From Candidatus Oscillochloris fontis (GTDB lineage: Bacteria > Chloroflexota > Chloroflexia > Chloroflexales > Chloroflexaceae), in NCBI RefSeq assembly GCF_004138135.1, contig NZ_RYFD01000013.1, positions 1 to 64,000 of the forward strand: DNA of 64,000 nucleotides, written 5' to 3'. The position numbers and the translations under genes were made by a program. Below are positions 19,973 through 30,475 of this stretch, one piece after another. Under the pieces are notes generated by a model that saw only the letters and a list, made by a program, of their open reading frames with translations, was not told the DNA's origin and searched no databases. Each line of letters opens with the position of its first letter. The stretch's first letter is position 1.

Positions 19973-21717
19973 TGCTTACCTATACCGTCTCCATGCCCGA
20001 TCCGCATACCCACCTCTTCCATGTTGAGGTGGCCATTGACGCCGTTGCCAGCCCCCAGCTTGAGCTGCATCTGCCCGCGTGGACGCCCGGCTCCTACATG
20101 ATCCGCGAGTATGCGCGCCATGTGCAGGAGTTTTGCGCCACTGGCCCGGATGGTCAGTTGCTGCCCTGGCGCAAGACGGCGAAGGCGCTCTGGCAGGTGG
20201 ATACCGAGGGCGTTACGGATGTGCGGGTCAGTTATAAGGTCTACGCCTTTGAACAGACGGTGCGTACCAGTTACCTCGATGCCAGCCACGGCTACTTCAA
20301 CCCCGGCAACCTCTGCATGTACCTCCCCGAACGTAGCCACGCGCCACTCACTCTGCGCGTGCTGCCCGCCGAGGGCTGGCGGGTCAGTACCGCCCTTGAG
20401 CCGGATGGATCGGGGCCGTGGTGCTACCGCGCCAACGACTATGATGAGTTGGTGGATAGCCCCTGCGAGTGTGGGACGCAGCGTGTGTTGACCTTCTGTG
20501 TGGATGGTGTTCCCCACGAGATTGCTATGTATGGCTATGGGAACGAGGACGAAGCGCGGCTGCTGCGCGATACCCAGCGTATTGTGGAATCCCAGCGCGA
20601 CATGTTTGGTAGCCTGCCCTATCCGCACTACCTCTTCATCCTGCACCTCACCGACGGGCGCGGGGGTGGCTTGGAGCATCGCAACAGTGTCACCAACATG
20701 GTAGACCGCTGGAGTTTCCAGCCGGAGCGTTCCTACGAACGCTACCTCTCACTCACCTCGCACGAGCTATTCCATGTGTGGAATGTGAAACGGCTGCGCC
20801 CCGCCGCACTCGGCCCCTTCGACTATAGCCAGGAGAACTACACCCGCCTGATCTGGTTTGTGGAGGGGGTGACGAGCTATTATGATGAGTTGCTGCTGGT
20901 GCGCGGTGGGCTGATGCAGCCCGAACGCTTTCTGGATCGCCTCGCCGATGAGATCCTCAACCTCCAGAGCCAGCCGGGTCGCCAGTTGCAGACGTTGGAA
21001 GAGAGCAGCTTTGACGCCTGGATCAAGTACTACCGCCCCGATGAAAATTCGGCCAATACCAGTATCTCCTACTACCTCAAGGGTGCACTGGTGAGTATGT
21101 TGCTGGATATGCAGATCCGGCGCGTGACCAACGGTACCCACTGCCTGGATGACGTGGTGCGCCTGCTCTACCAGCGCTACCCGATCAGCGGCCCCGGCAT
21201 CCCCGAAGAGGGTGCGGTGCTGGCAGCGGTGGAGGAGATCGCCGGGGCGCAGGCGGGGCTGTTCCGCGACTTCTTCGCCCACATGATCGCCGGGACGACC
21301 GAGCTTGACTATAGCTCCGGCCTCGCCGTGGTGGGCCTCGAACTGCGCTGGAGCCACCGCGCCCCCCGCCCCGACGGCAGCGCCCCGGCATGGCTGGGCG
21401 CGACATTCAAGCGCAAGGGCGAACGTACCGTGGTTGCCTCGGTACGCTCAGACAGCCCCGCCTACAGCGCCGGGGTCTACGCCGAAGATGAACTGGTGGC
21501 CCTGAATGGCTGGCGGGTGGACGAGGAGAAGGTGCAGGCGCGGCTGGCCGAATATGCCCCCGGCAGCACCGTGCGCCTGAGTCTCTTCCGGGGCGACGCG
21601 CTGATTACGGTGCCCGTGGCCCTCACGGCTGCGCCGTATGACCGGCTGGAGGTGGTGGCTGTGGCCAGCCCGACCGAGCAGCAGCGGGAGCAGTTCCAGC
21701 ACTGGATGGGGTGTTAG
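19972..21717 (+). CDS. M61 (glycyl aminopeptidase) family metallopeptidase with PDZ domain
   Basis: 582 residues. The zinc site is HELFH at 264-268 within SHELFHVWNVKRLRP, and GGLEHRNSV lies shortly before it, both typical of family M61. The N-terminal beta domain opens with LTYTVSMPDPHTHLFHVEV. A C-terminal PDZ domain (about 455-545; SVRSDSPAYSAGVYAEDELV, then LNGWRV) fits the family layout. No signal peptide is visible, so it may be cytoplasmic. ATG 19972 overlaps the kinase stop (TGATG), which suggests joint translation and perhaps kinase-linked proteolysis (inference). Confidence 0.9.
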   Translation: MLTYTVSMPDPHTHLFHVEVAIDAVASPQLELHLPAWTPGSYMIREYARHVQEFCATGPDGQLLPWRKTAKALWQVDTEGVTDVRVSYKVYAFEQTVRTSYLDASHGYFNPGNLCMYLPERSHAPLTLRVLPAEGWRVSTALEPDGSGPWCYRANDYDELVDSPCECGTQRVLTFCVDGVPHEIAMYGYGNEDEARLLRDTQRIVESQRDMFGSLPYPHYLFILHLTDGRGGGLEHRNSVTNMVDRWSFQPERSYERYLSLTSHELFHVWNVKRLRPAALGPFDYSQENYTRLIWFVEGVTSYYDELLLVRGGLMQPERFLDRLADEILNLQSQPGRQLQTLEESSFDAWIKYYRPDENSANTSISYYLKGALVSMLLDMQIRRVTNGTHCLDDVVRLLYQRYPISGPGIPEEGAVLAAVEEIAGAQAGLFRDFFAHMIAGTTELDYSSGLAVVGLELRWSHRAPRPDGSAPAWLGATFKRKGERTVVASVRSDSPAYSAGVYAEDELVALNGWRVDEEKVQARLAEYAPGSTVRLSLFRGDALITVPVALTAAPYDRLEVVAVASPTEQQREQFQHWMGC

Positions 21718-22058
21718 TATCCGCAGATTACGCAGATTACGCAGATTAGCCCGGTGTACAATCGCAGAGGACGCATACGTATCCGCAGATTACGCAGATT
21801 AGCCCGGTGTACAACCGCAGAGGACGCAGAGGGGCGCAGAGGGCTGTCAATTACGACCTTCCACGTAACTGTAACTGTTCACACTTGGGGTAAAGAGAGC
21901 TTCTGATTGACGCAAAGGCGCAAAGACGCAAAGATTTTGATAGGGCTTCTATGAAATACTTTGCGCCTTGGCGTCTTTGCGTCAAAACCGGAATGCTAGG
22001 AGAACTGTGAATAGTTACCCTTCCACCTTCCACCTCTGCATCCTCTGCGGTTGAATAA
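21718..22058. repeat. Repeat-filled region: CGCAGAGGACG direct repeats and a MITE-like unit
   Basis: No gene seen. At 21719-21845 are two direct copies of a 60-bp unit with CCGCAGATTACGCAGATTA and CGCAGAGGACGCA. From 21866 to 22018 a MITE-like unit begins TAACTGTTCACACTTGGGGT and ends with CTAGGAGAACTGTGAATAGTTA; its core arms are GACGCAAAGGCGCAAAGACG (from 21908) and CGTCTTTGCGTCAA. The MetF-like gene starts its 3' end just after. Confidence 0.75.
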
Positions 22059-23015
22059 TTATGACGACGATACCACCTGCTCTTTGCGGTACTCATCAGC
22101 AACAGCGCGGAGCGCATGCACCAACTCGGCCGAGGCTGCCATCTCATCGGGGTGGGTCGAGACACTCTCGATATTCACCCCCAGTGGGATGCTCTCGTCC
22201 ACATGCTCGAAGATCGTGCGTAGGTAGGTGCTACAGATCTCAATCGAGGTACTAAAGGGCGCGGCACTCGCAAAGATCGCCCGCTCAGCATCGGGATGCA
22301 CCGCCACCCCCAGCCACTTGAGGAAGGTCATGGTACCGGGGCGACCACATGGCGAGAAGGTCAGCACGATGCGGCGCGGGGTCTGGCTATGCTCGCGGCA
22401 CACCTGCACATAGTCGCTGAGCAGTTGCAGGGTTGGAGCCGGATCATAGACCACCTGCGAGACGAAGAAGCGGCTGCCACGGGCGGCCTTGAGTACCAAA
22501 CGCTGGCTCTCGTTATACTCCGGCGTGTGGCGCTCGGCAATCACCACCCCACCCAGCATCGCGGTCGTCACATGCTCCTGCGCCAACTGCATGGCGCGAT
22601 CCACAAAGAGTGTGTCCGGCGGCGGCACCGGGACGGACGAGCCAACCAGAATAAACTGGCCGATCTGGTAGTCATGATGGGCCGCGTGCAGCCACTCGAC
22701 CCAGCCCGCTTCACCCAGTTCACCCACACTCTTATAGGTGATCGCCTGCAAGCCGGTGCGATCCTGCAACATCCGGCTGTAGATACGCGGGTCAATCGTG
22801 GGCTGATAGGGGAAGGGGCGCGGTTCGGTCGTGCGTCCAGTCTCCTCCTGCACGTCATACACCACGAGGCCATCAATCGGCAAACTGCGCACGCGCTCGG
22901 CCAACAGGTCGGCGGCACGCTCAATCTTTTCGGGGCTGGTGGTAGCGCGGGGCGGCACTGAACCGTAGAGTGTCACAAACCGCTGTGGATCGACAAGCAA
23001 CGCCTGGAGGTTCAT
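22059..23015 (-). CDS. Methylenetetrahydrofolate reductase-like (MetF family) protein
   Basis: 318 residues. It has a TIM-barrel pattern close to 5,10-methylene-THF reductase: GQFILVGSSVPV, MLGGVVIAERHTPEYNESQR, KAARGSRFFVSQVVYDPAP and PRRIVLTFSPCGRPGTMTFL. The ERH and SQ motifs correspond to the flavin/folate-binding strands of MetF. It is divergent from housekeeping MetF, so the substrate may differ. AAAGGAAAA precedes ATG 23015. It is monocistronic, facing the SMR gene's promoter side. Confidence 0.65.
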   Translation of the reverse strand: MNLQALLVDPQRFVTLYGSVPPRATTSPEKIERAADLLAERVRSLPIDGLVVYDVQEETGRTTEPRPFPYQPTIDPRIYSRMLQDRTGLQAITYKSVGELGEAGWVEWLHAAHHDYQIGQFILVGSSVPVPPPDTLFVDRAMQLAQEHVTTAMLGGVVIAERHTPEYNESQRLVLKAARGSRFFVSQVVYDPAPTLQLLSDYVQVCREHSQTPRRIVLTFSPCGRPGTMTFLKWLGVAVHPDAERAIFASAAPFSTSIEICSTYLRTIFEHVDESIPLGVNIESVSTHPDEMAASAELVHALRAVADEYRKEQVVSSS

Positions 23016-23101
23016 GCGTGGTTTTCCTTTGGGTAGGGTTGGTATGAGGGGTCAAAAAGTTGCTTGACGCATCATAGCCGATCTTTGACATGATGATGCA
23101 A

Positions 23102-23174
23102 GTAGGGGCGAAGCATCGCCCGCCAACCTCGTTTGGGTTCGCCGACCACATGGAGGGCGATGCTTCGCCCCTAC
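23102..23174. repeat. GTAGGGGCGAAGCATCGCC palindrome, copy 2
   Basis: Complete pair of arms around a spacer containing CAACC and CACATGGAGGG, between the MetF-like and SMR genes and reaching the SMR stop codon. Confidence 0.85.
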
Positions 23175-23503
23175 AATGCCTCCTGCGCCAGATTCAACAC
23201 CACCACCCCAACAATGATCAGCACGATCCCCACGATCCGCAGTGGACTCAGGCTCTCCTGCCACAACCAGACCCCAATCGCGGCGGTGGCGGCGGTGCCT
23301 ACCCCCGACCAGATCGCGTAGGCGTTACCCAACGGGATCTGTTTCAGACTGAGCGCGAGCAGGTAGAATGCCAGCCCGTACCCGACAATCACGATCAGGC
23401 TAGGAACCAACTTACTGAAGCCGTCCGAGTATTTGAGCGCCGTCGTACCGATCACTTCACTCGTGATCGCACCCAGCAGCAGAAGCAACGCAGGTAGCGG
23501 CAT
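23171..23503 (-). CDS. Small multidrug resistance (SMR/EmrE-like) transporter
   Basis: 110 residues, four transmembrane helices. The membrane-embedded Glu essential for proton/drug antiport is in AITSEVIGTTALKYSDGF. Other family marks are AYAIWSGVGTA and IVGIVLIIVGVVVLNL. It exports cationic compounds as a dimer. AAGGAA precedes ATG 23503. Its stop lies within the palindromic repeat. Confidence 0.92.
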   Translation of the reverse strand: MPLPALLLLLGAITSEVIGTTALKYSDGFSKLVPSLIVIVGYGLAFYLLALSLKQIPLGNAYAIWSGVGTAATAAIGVWLWQESLSPLRIVGIVLIIVGVVVLNLAQEAL

Positions 23504-23565
23504 AGAACGGATTCCTTGGCATAGGCTGTGCTATAATAACCGGCGTTGCTATAATACCATTTTTA

Positions 23566-23639
23566 GTAGGGGCGAAGCATCGCCCAGCATAGGGTCTGAG
23601 AAATACAAACTGGATTGGTGGGCGATGCTTCGCCCCTAC
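23566..23639. repeat. GTAGGGGCGAAGCATCGCC palindrome, copy 3
   Basis: Complete copy in the leuS leader. Just upstream, the 9-mer GCTATAATA occurs twice (from 23530 and 23548), giving two TATAAT -10-like boxes; no convincing -35 was found. Confidence 0.85.
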
Positions 23640-23673
23640 AATGCATGCCATATATCAAGAATCCCTATAAACT

Positions 23674-26646
<2,973 letters not shown>

Positions 26647-26649
26647 ACC

Positions 26650-26680
26650 GCATGCGCCGCCCCATTGGGGCGGCGCATGC
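26650..26680. terminator. Perfect 15-bp hairpin after leuS
   Basis: GCATGCGCCGCCCCA and its exact reverse complement are separated by one base, 3 bp after the leuS stop. No T-run follows, so it is either a non-canonical terminator or a processing/stability hairpin ahead of the next gene. Confidence 0.6.
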
Positions 26681-26692
26681 TCATGGAAGACT

Positions 26693-27091
26693 ATGCCAAT
26701 CTTTGAAAACCGGATCGTGCGCGCCTACCTGGTGATCGCCATGGGCGCGATCCTCTACATGCTACGGCGCTACGCGCTACCCACCTTCTTCGAGGCCGAA
26801 GGCGTTCCCTTCGACATCTCTGGGCCATCAGCACTCTTATCGTGCTACAACGGCTTTGCCATCAACACCTGCGCCGACGGCTTCATCGTGGGTTTAACGA
26901 TCATTGGCGTCATCGTCGCCATCGGCTGGGGCAGCCTCGGCATGAGCATCTTCGGGATCATTCTCGCCATCCCCCCGGCAGTCCTCTACTTCTCCCTCAG
27001 CCCAATCTGGGCACCCCTCCTGAGCCTGCTCGTCATCCCGATAGCGCTGGAGATCGGGCTACGCTTCCTGGTACCGGGTTCGGGGGAGTAG
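26693..27091 (+). CDS. Small membrane protein of unknown function
   Basis: 132 residues with about four hydrophobic segments (IVRAYLVIAMGAILYMLRRY, then GLTIIGVIVAIGWGSLG, MSIFGIILAIPPAVLYFSL and LLSLLVIPIALEIGLRFL). Two Cys residues (SCYN, NTCAD) lie in the loop between the first two segments, perhaps a disulfide. No family recognised. It follows leuS by 46 bp with the strong hairpin between them. Confidence 0.6.
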   Translation: MPIFENRIVRAYLVIAMGAILYMLRRYALPTFFEAEGVPFDISGPSALLSCYNGFAINTCADGFIVGLTIIGVIVAIGWGSLGMSIFGIILAIPPAVLYFSLSPIWAPLLSLLVIPIALEIGLRFLVPGSGE

Positions 27092-27320
27092 CGGGGTAGC
27101 GTAACTGTTTACATTTCTCCTTGCATCCTGGTTTTGACGCAAAGCGGTACACCACATCAACCGCAGAGGACACAGAGGTACGCAGAGGACGAACCGTAGG
27201 GGCGCATCGTGATGCGCCCACTACGAGCCACCCATGGAGGGGCGCATCGCGATGCGCCCGCCGGGATGCGCCTATCGTCATCCCTCTGCGTACCTCCGCG
27301 CCCTCTGCGGTACACCACAT

Positions 27321-27499
27321 CAACCGCAGAGGACGCGGAGGTACGCAGAGGATTCAGAGGTAGTGGTGCGCGGGTGATCTCACGCCAGCAACCCCGGCGC
27401 GAGCCAACGCACCAGTAGCGCAACCATCCCACCCCCCAACACCAACCACGCCGAGTTGAGCTTAAAGCGGAAGAGCAGCAGCGCCGCCACGAGCGCCAG
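27321..27499 (-). pseudogene. Duplicated 3' end of chrA plus flanking repeat (left copy)
   Basis: 179 bp aligns without gaps to 28139-28317. On the minus strand it encodes LLLFRFKLNSAWLVLGGG and the ChrA C-terminus, with the stop at 27380-27382 in the same place as the intact gene. It has no upstream ChrA part, so it is a fragment. With the right copy it brackets the vapBC module as a direct repeat. Confidence 0.85.
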
Positions 27500-27663
27500 C
27501 CTCGCCGAGCTGCTGCGCGAGCCACGGGTGCGTGCGGTGGGCGATGGTACCCGCCGCCCTGCCCCCCGATGACATCCAATTCGTGTTGGGCGGCTTATCA
27601 AAAGCCGCCACTGTTTGAAGGCTGCGCAGCCGGAGCGCCCGTGGTGCGCCCCGCACATCTGTG

Positions 27664-27705
27664 CTTGTAATTTCTCCCAGGGAAATGTATACTTAGAGTA
27701 TATAC
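27664..27705 (+). promoter_or_regulatory. vapBC promoter and operator
   Basis: TTGTAA (27664-27669), 17-nt spacer, TATACT (27687-27692). The -10 box sits inside an inverted repeat GTATACT-TAG-AGTATAT (27686-27702), a typical place for autorepression by a VapB-type antitoxin. Confidence 0.7.
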
Positions 27706-27727
27706 TATGTCACGGAGGGAGGCTCAT

Positions 27728-27970
27728 ATGGATAGCGCAAAGCTCTTTCAAAATGGAAAAAGCCAAGCCGTCAGACTTCCCAAAGAGTATCGGTTTCGCG
27801 GCTCAAAAGTGTATATTAAGCGGATGGGAAATGCGATTGTGCTCATTCCTGAGCACGATTCGTGGCAATTGATGATCGAAAGTTTAGCGCTTTTTTCCGA
27901 TGATTTTCTGGTAGAGCGTGTGCAACCTCCCGTGGAAGAACGGGATAATCTGTTTGACGAGCCCTTGTAA
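27728..27970 (+). CDS. vapB: VapB-type AbrB/SpoVT antitoxin
   Basis: 80 residues from ATG 27728, preceded by GGAGGGAGG. The N-terminal swapped-hairpin AbrB fold is clear: AKLFQNGKSQAVRLPKEYRF, then VYIKRMGNAIVLIPE. The C-terminal tail (RVQPPVEERDNLFDE) would wrap the toxin. It binds the upstream palindrome and neutralises VapC. The gene looks intact even though its toxin is truncated. Confidence 0.88.
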   Translation: MDSAKLFQNGKSQAVRLPKEYRFRGSKVYIKRMGNAIVLIPEHDSWQLMIESLALFSDDFLVERVQPPVEERDNLFDEPL

Positions 27971-27991
27971 GACGAGAGCGGTGAGCACTAT

Positions 27992-28195
27992 ATGCGCTAT
28001 CTGCTTGACACGAACATCTGTGTGGCCCTCATTCGGCAACGACCACCGGCGGTTATTCAGCATATTACCAATCACCACCTGACCGATATTTGTATATCTA
28101 CCATCACGATTGCTGAGTTGCAGTATGGGGTACATAATCAACCGCAGAGGACGCGGAGGTACGCAGAGGATTCAGAGGTAGTGGTGCGCGGGTGA
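27992..28195 (+). pseudogene. vapC: VapC PIN-domain toxin, truncated by repeat
   Basis: The first 49 residues are PIN domain: MRYLLDTNICVALIRQR with the first catalytic Asp, and TITIAELQYGVHN with the conserved Glu. After nt 28138 the frame runs into CGCAGAGGACG repeat sequence and ends at 28195. A normal VapC has about 130 residues, so the last two acidic residues of the PIN site are missing and ribonuclease activity should be lost. The break point is exactly the start of the direct repeat that carries the chrA 3' end. Confidence 0.85.
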
Positions 28196-28317
28196 TCTCA
28201 CCCCAACCACCCCGGCACGAGCCAACGTACCAGCAGCGCCACCACCCCGCCTCCCAACACCAACCACGCCGAGTTGAGCTTAAAGCGAAAGAGCAGCAGC
28301 GCCGCCACCAGCGCCAA
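28139..28317 (-). repeat. Right copy of the 179-bp direct repeat (chrA 3' end plus CGCAGAGGACG)
   Basis: Matches 27321-27499 at about 90 percent, without gaps. It contains the genuine chrA stop at 28198-28200. The two copies are 818 bp apart and enclose vapB and the vapC remnant. Confidence 0.85.
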
Positions 28318-29373
28318 CAGCACCGTCAACCAATCCACCAGCGCTGCCCGCCCCAACTCCCAGAGCACCGCCGCCATTAAACCCAAGGCCGCCACATTCA
28401 CCCCATCGAGAAAGCCACCCATCCAGGGAGAGCGCCGTAACACAGGAATGAGCGGATTGACCCCCGCCACAAAGAGAAACGACGGCAGAAAGATGCCCAA
28501 CGTCGCCAAGACCGCTCCGGGCAGACCAGCCACGAGGTAGCCGATAAATGTCGCACTGGTGAAGAGCGGACCAGGGGTAAACTGGCCAATAGCGATGGCA
28601 TCAAGCAGTTGCTGATTGGTCAGCCAGCCGAGTCGTACCACAAACTCATTGCGCAGGAAGGCCAGCAACACATAGCCACTCCCATACAGCACCGCCCCAA
28701 TCTTCAGAAAGCTCCAAAAGAGCTGCCCCAACGACACCGGCACAACCTGAGCCAACCCCAACGGAGTCAGAGTTCCTAGCGGCAGCAGCGCCCCAAGCGC
28801 CCCCGGTGGCATGCGCACCAGATTGCGCACCAGCATCACCAAAAAGCCACCTCCGAAGAGCAAGGTCAACTCATTAACGCCCAGCAGATAGAGCAACAGC
28901 ACCGCTCCGCCAACAGACGCCAAGAACCACCCCTTCACCGCCGTCTTTGCCAAGCCCCAGAGCGCCTGCGCCACAACCGCAATAATGACCGGCTTAATCC
29001 CATACAGCAGCCACTCTGCCGCAGGCAACGCCCCAAACTGCACATAGGCCCAAGCACAAGCCAGCACAATCAACGCCGCAGGCAACACAAAGCAGAAACC
29101 GGCGGCGATCATCCCACGCCATCCCGCCCGCACCTGCCCAACATGGATCACCATCTCGGTCGAATTGGGGCCAGGAATCAGGTTCGTCGCCCCCAACAGA
29201 TCCAAGAAATGCGCATCACTGATCCACTTGCGCCGCGTCACCACCTCATCGCGCAGCATGGCAATATGCGCCGCCGGGCCACCAAAGGCGGTCAAACCGA
29301 GCCGTAGTGCAAGTAGGGAGACTTCGGCTAACCGATCTTGTGCTGAAGTAGGCTCCTGCTCCATAAACGCCAT
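28198..29373 (-). CDS. chrA: Chromate transporter, CHR family
   Basis: 391 residues, the normal length for the two-domain form. The N-terminal repeat has LRLGLTAFGGPAAHIAMLRD, then DLLGATNLIPGPNSTEM. The second repeat has FLRNEFVVRLGWLTNQQLLD, then AIGQFTPGPLFTSATFIGYL. These FGGP and PGP motifs define the CHR family, which exports chromate using the proton gradient. About ten to twelve hydrophobic helices. Its 3' end is the source of the duplicated fragment at 27321-27499. Confidence 0.93.
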   Translation of the reverse strand: MAFMEQEPTSAQDRLAEVSLLALRLGLTAFGGPAAHIAMLRDEVVTRRKWISDAHFLDLLGATNLIPGPNSTEMVIHVGQVRAGWRGMIAAGFCFVLPAALIVLACAWAYVQFGALPAAEWLLYGIKPVIIAVVAQALWGLAKTAVKGWFLASVGGAVLLLYLLGVNELTLLFGGGFLVMLVRNLVRMPPGALGALLPLGTLTPLGLAQVVPVSLGQLFWSFLKIGAVLYGSGYVLLAFLRNEFVVRLGWLTNQQLLDAIAIGQFTPGPLFTSATFIGYLVAGLPGAVLATLGIFLPSFLFVAGVNPLIPVLRRSPWMGGFLDGVNVAALGLMAAVLWELGRAALVDWLTVLLALVAALLLFRFKLNSAWLVLGGGVVALLVRWLVPGWLG

Positions 29374-29432
29374 CCTATGTCTGTTCCTTCAGAGGACGCC
29401 GAGGGGCGCTCCTACGTGCCCATCTGACTGGT

Positions 29433-29774
29433 CTAGGTTGCGGCTTCGTGCTCCTGTTTGTAGAACTCCAAGAGCGGTGCAAGTGCCTCTCGCAACTCGG
29501 CGGGGATGCTCGCAGCGGGCAGGAGCCCGATGACAATGGCGCGGGCAACCATGGCATCATCCATCCGCGCATTGTAGCGACTCCATAGCTCGCGGGCCGT
29601 TTGGGAGTGGAAGGTGTGGATGTGGTCGCTCAGATCGAAGGGACTGATTGCGCCATGTTGCCAGTGTTGGAAGTGTTGTTCAAGCTCACGCAGCGCTTGG
29701 TTAAGCTCGGCCTCGTATGCTTGGGTCGCATATTCGCAGATGAGACGCTTGATCGCTTTGGGATACTCGCGCAT
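29433..29774 (-). CDS. Conserved small helical protein of unknown function
   Basis: 113 residues from ATG 29774, where GAGAGG lies 9-14 nt upstream; a longer form from 29828 is less likely. The sequence MREYPKAIKRLICEYATQAY and MDDAMVARAIVIGLLP belong to an uncharacterised family that I associate with cyanobacteria and Chloroflexota. Mostly alpha-helical, no transmembrane segment. No function proposed. Confidence 0.7.
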   Translation of the reverse strand: MREYPKAIKRLICEYATQAYEAELNQALRELEQHFQHWQHGAISPFDLSDHIHTFHSQTARELWSRYNARMDDAMVARAIVIGLLPAASIPAELREALAPLLEFYKQEHEAAT

Positions 29775-29855
29775 AGGGTGTTTCCTCTCTAGTAACGTGT
29801 TGGAGGAACTAGCCATCAGCACTAGCATACCATGATGCGATCCTCCATATTCGTC

Positions 29856-29900
29856 TTGCAGTACAGCTTCTGATACGATACAATGAGAAGGATCGTATAC
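29856..29900 (+). promoter_or_regulatory. Promoter and operator of the RelE-type TA pair
   Basis: TTGCAG (29856-29861), 17-nt spacer, TACAAT (29879-29884). An inverted repeat GATACGAT (29872-29879) with ATCGTATA (29892-29899) overlaps the -10 box, suggesting autoregulation by the toxin-antitoxin complex. Confidence 0.65.
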
Positions 29901-29918
29901 TGCCTAAAGAACTAAAAT

Positions 29919-30209
29919 ATGCCGTATGTAATTATTATACAACCTGATGCAGAAGAAGATATTACCTATTACCGTGTTCGTGAACAACGAATCATTATTG
30001 ACGGTATTAAAACGTACCTTCAAATACAACCCGATGTTGAAAGTAATCGTAAAAAACCACTTCGTTCAAATAAAATTGCACCATGGGAATTACGTATAGA
30101 TATTTACAGAGTTTTTTATCGTTTCGATGAAGCGATCATTTTTATTATGGCTGTTGGTCATAAAATTCATAACATACTCTATATTCGCGGCAAGGAGGTG
30201 CCATTATGA
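29919..30209 (+). CDS. RelE/ParE-superfamily toxin
   Basis: 96 residues, small basic beta-rich protein: VIIIQPDAEEDITYYRV, PWELRIDIYRVFYRF and VGHKIHNILYIRG. The ELRI..YRVFYR and VGHK blocks are characteristic of RelE-type mRNA interferases. Gene order is toxin first, and its TGA overlaps the antitoxin ATG (ATGA at 30206-30209). AT-rich codons contrast with neighbours and suggest horizontal acquisition. Confidence 0.85.
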   Translation: MPYVIIIQPDAEEDITYYRVREQRIIIDGIKTYLQIQPDVESNRKKPLRSNKIAPWELRIDIYRVFYRFDEAIIFIMAVGHKIHNILYIRGKEVPL

Positions 30210-30475
30210 TAACTCTTGATCTCCGTCAACGATCTATTTCTCTCGATGAATTATTACGCACTGTTGATCAAGACACTGTTGTAATTGTTCGATCCGATGG
30301 AAAACGCTTTGTTCTTGAGTCAGAAGATGCGTTTGAGCAAGAAGTAGCGATGCTTGCTCAGAGTGAGACATTTATGGCGTTTTTGGACGAGCGTTCAACC
30401 CATAAAGGTGGTCGAACACTTGAGGATTTTGAGCGTATGCTCAATGATGCGGAGCTTGAAGCGGGGGAAACCTAA
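30206..30475 (+). CDS. Antitoxin partner of the RelE-type toxin
   Basis: 89 residues. Phd/YefM-like or AbrB-like N-terminus (LRQRSISLDELLRTVDQ, then VVIVRSDGKRFVLESED) and an acidic helical C-terminus (LEDFERMLNDAELEAGE) expected to bind the toxin. Exact antitoxin family uncertain. The ATGA overlap with the toxin indicates coupled translation; its 3' end overlaps the convergent kinase gene by 4 bp. Confidence 0.8.
   Translation: MITLDLRQRSISLDELLRTVDQDTVVIVRSDGKRFVLESEDAFEQEVAMLAQSETFMAFLDERSTHKGGRTLEDFERMLNDAELEAGET

Larger units (their letters stand above)
27092..27727. repeat. Repeat-rich region upstream of vapB
   Basis: From about 27100 is a half copy of the MITE-like unit (TAACTGTTTACATTTCTCC, then TTTTGACGCAAAGCGG). 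CGCAGAGGACACAGAGG-type repeats occur at 27158-27190 and 27284-27357. GGGGCGCATCG(T/C)GATGCGCCC palindromes lie at 27200-27262. From 27321 is the duplicated block that includes the 3' end of chrA. The open frames here are not genes. Confidence 0.7.

Noticed and set aside
27380-27658. Possible 92-residue minus-strand gene
   Set aside because: Only its last 40 residues resemble anything, and those are the duplicated ChrA C-terminus; the rest is unrelated sequence.
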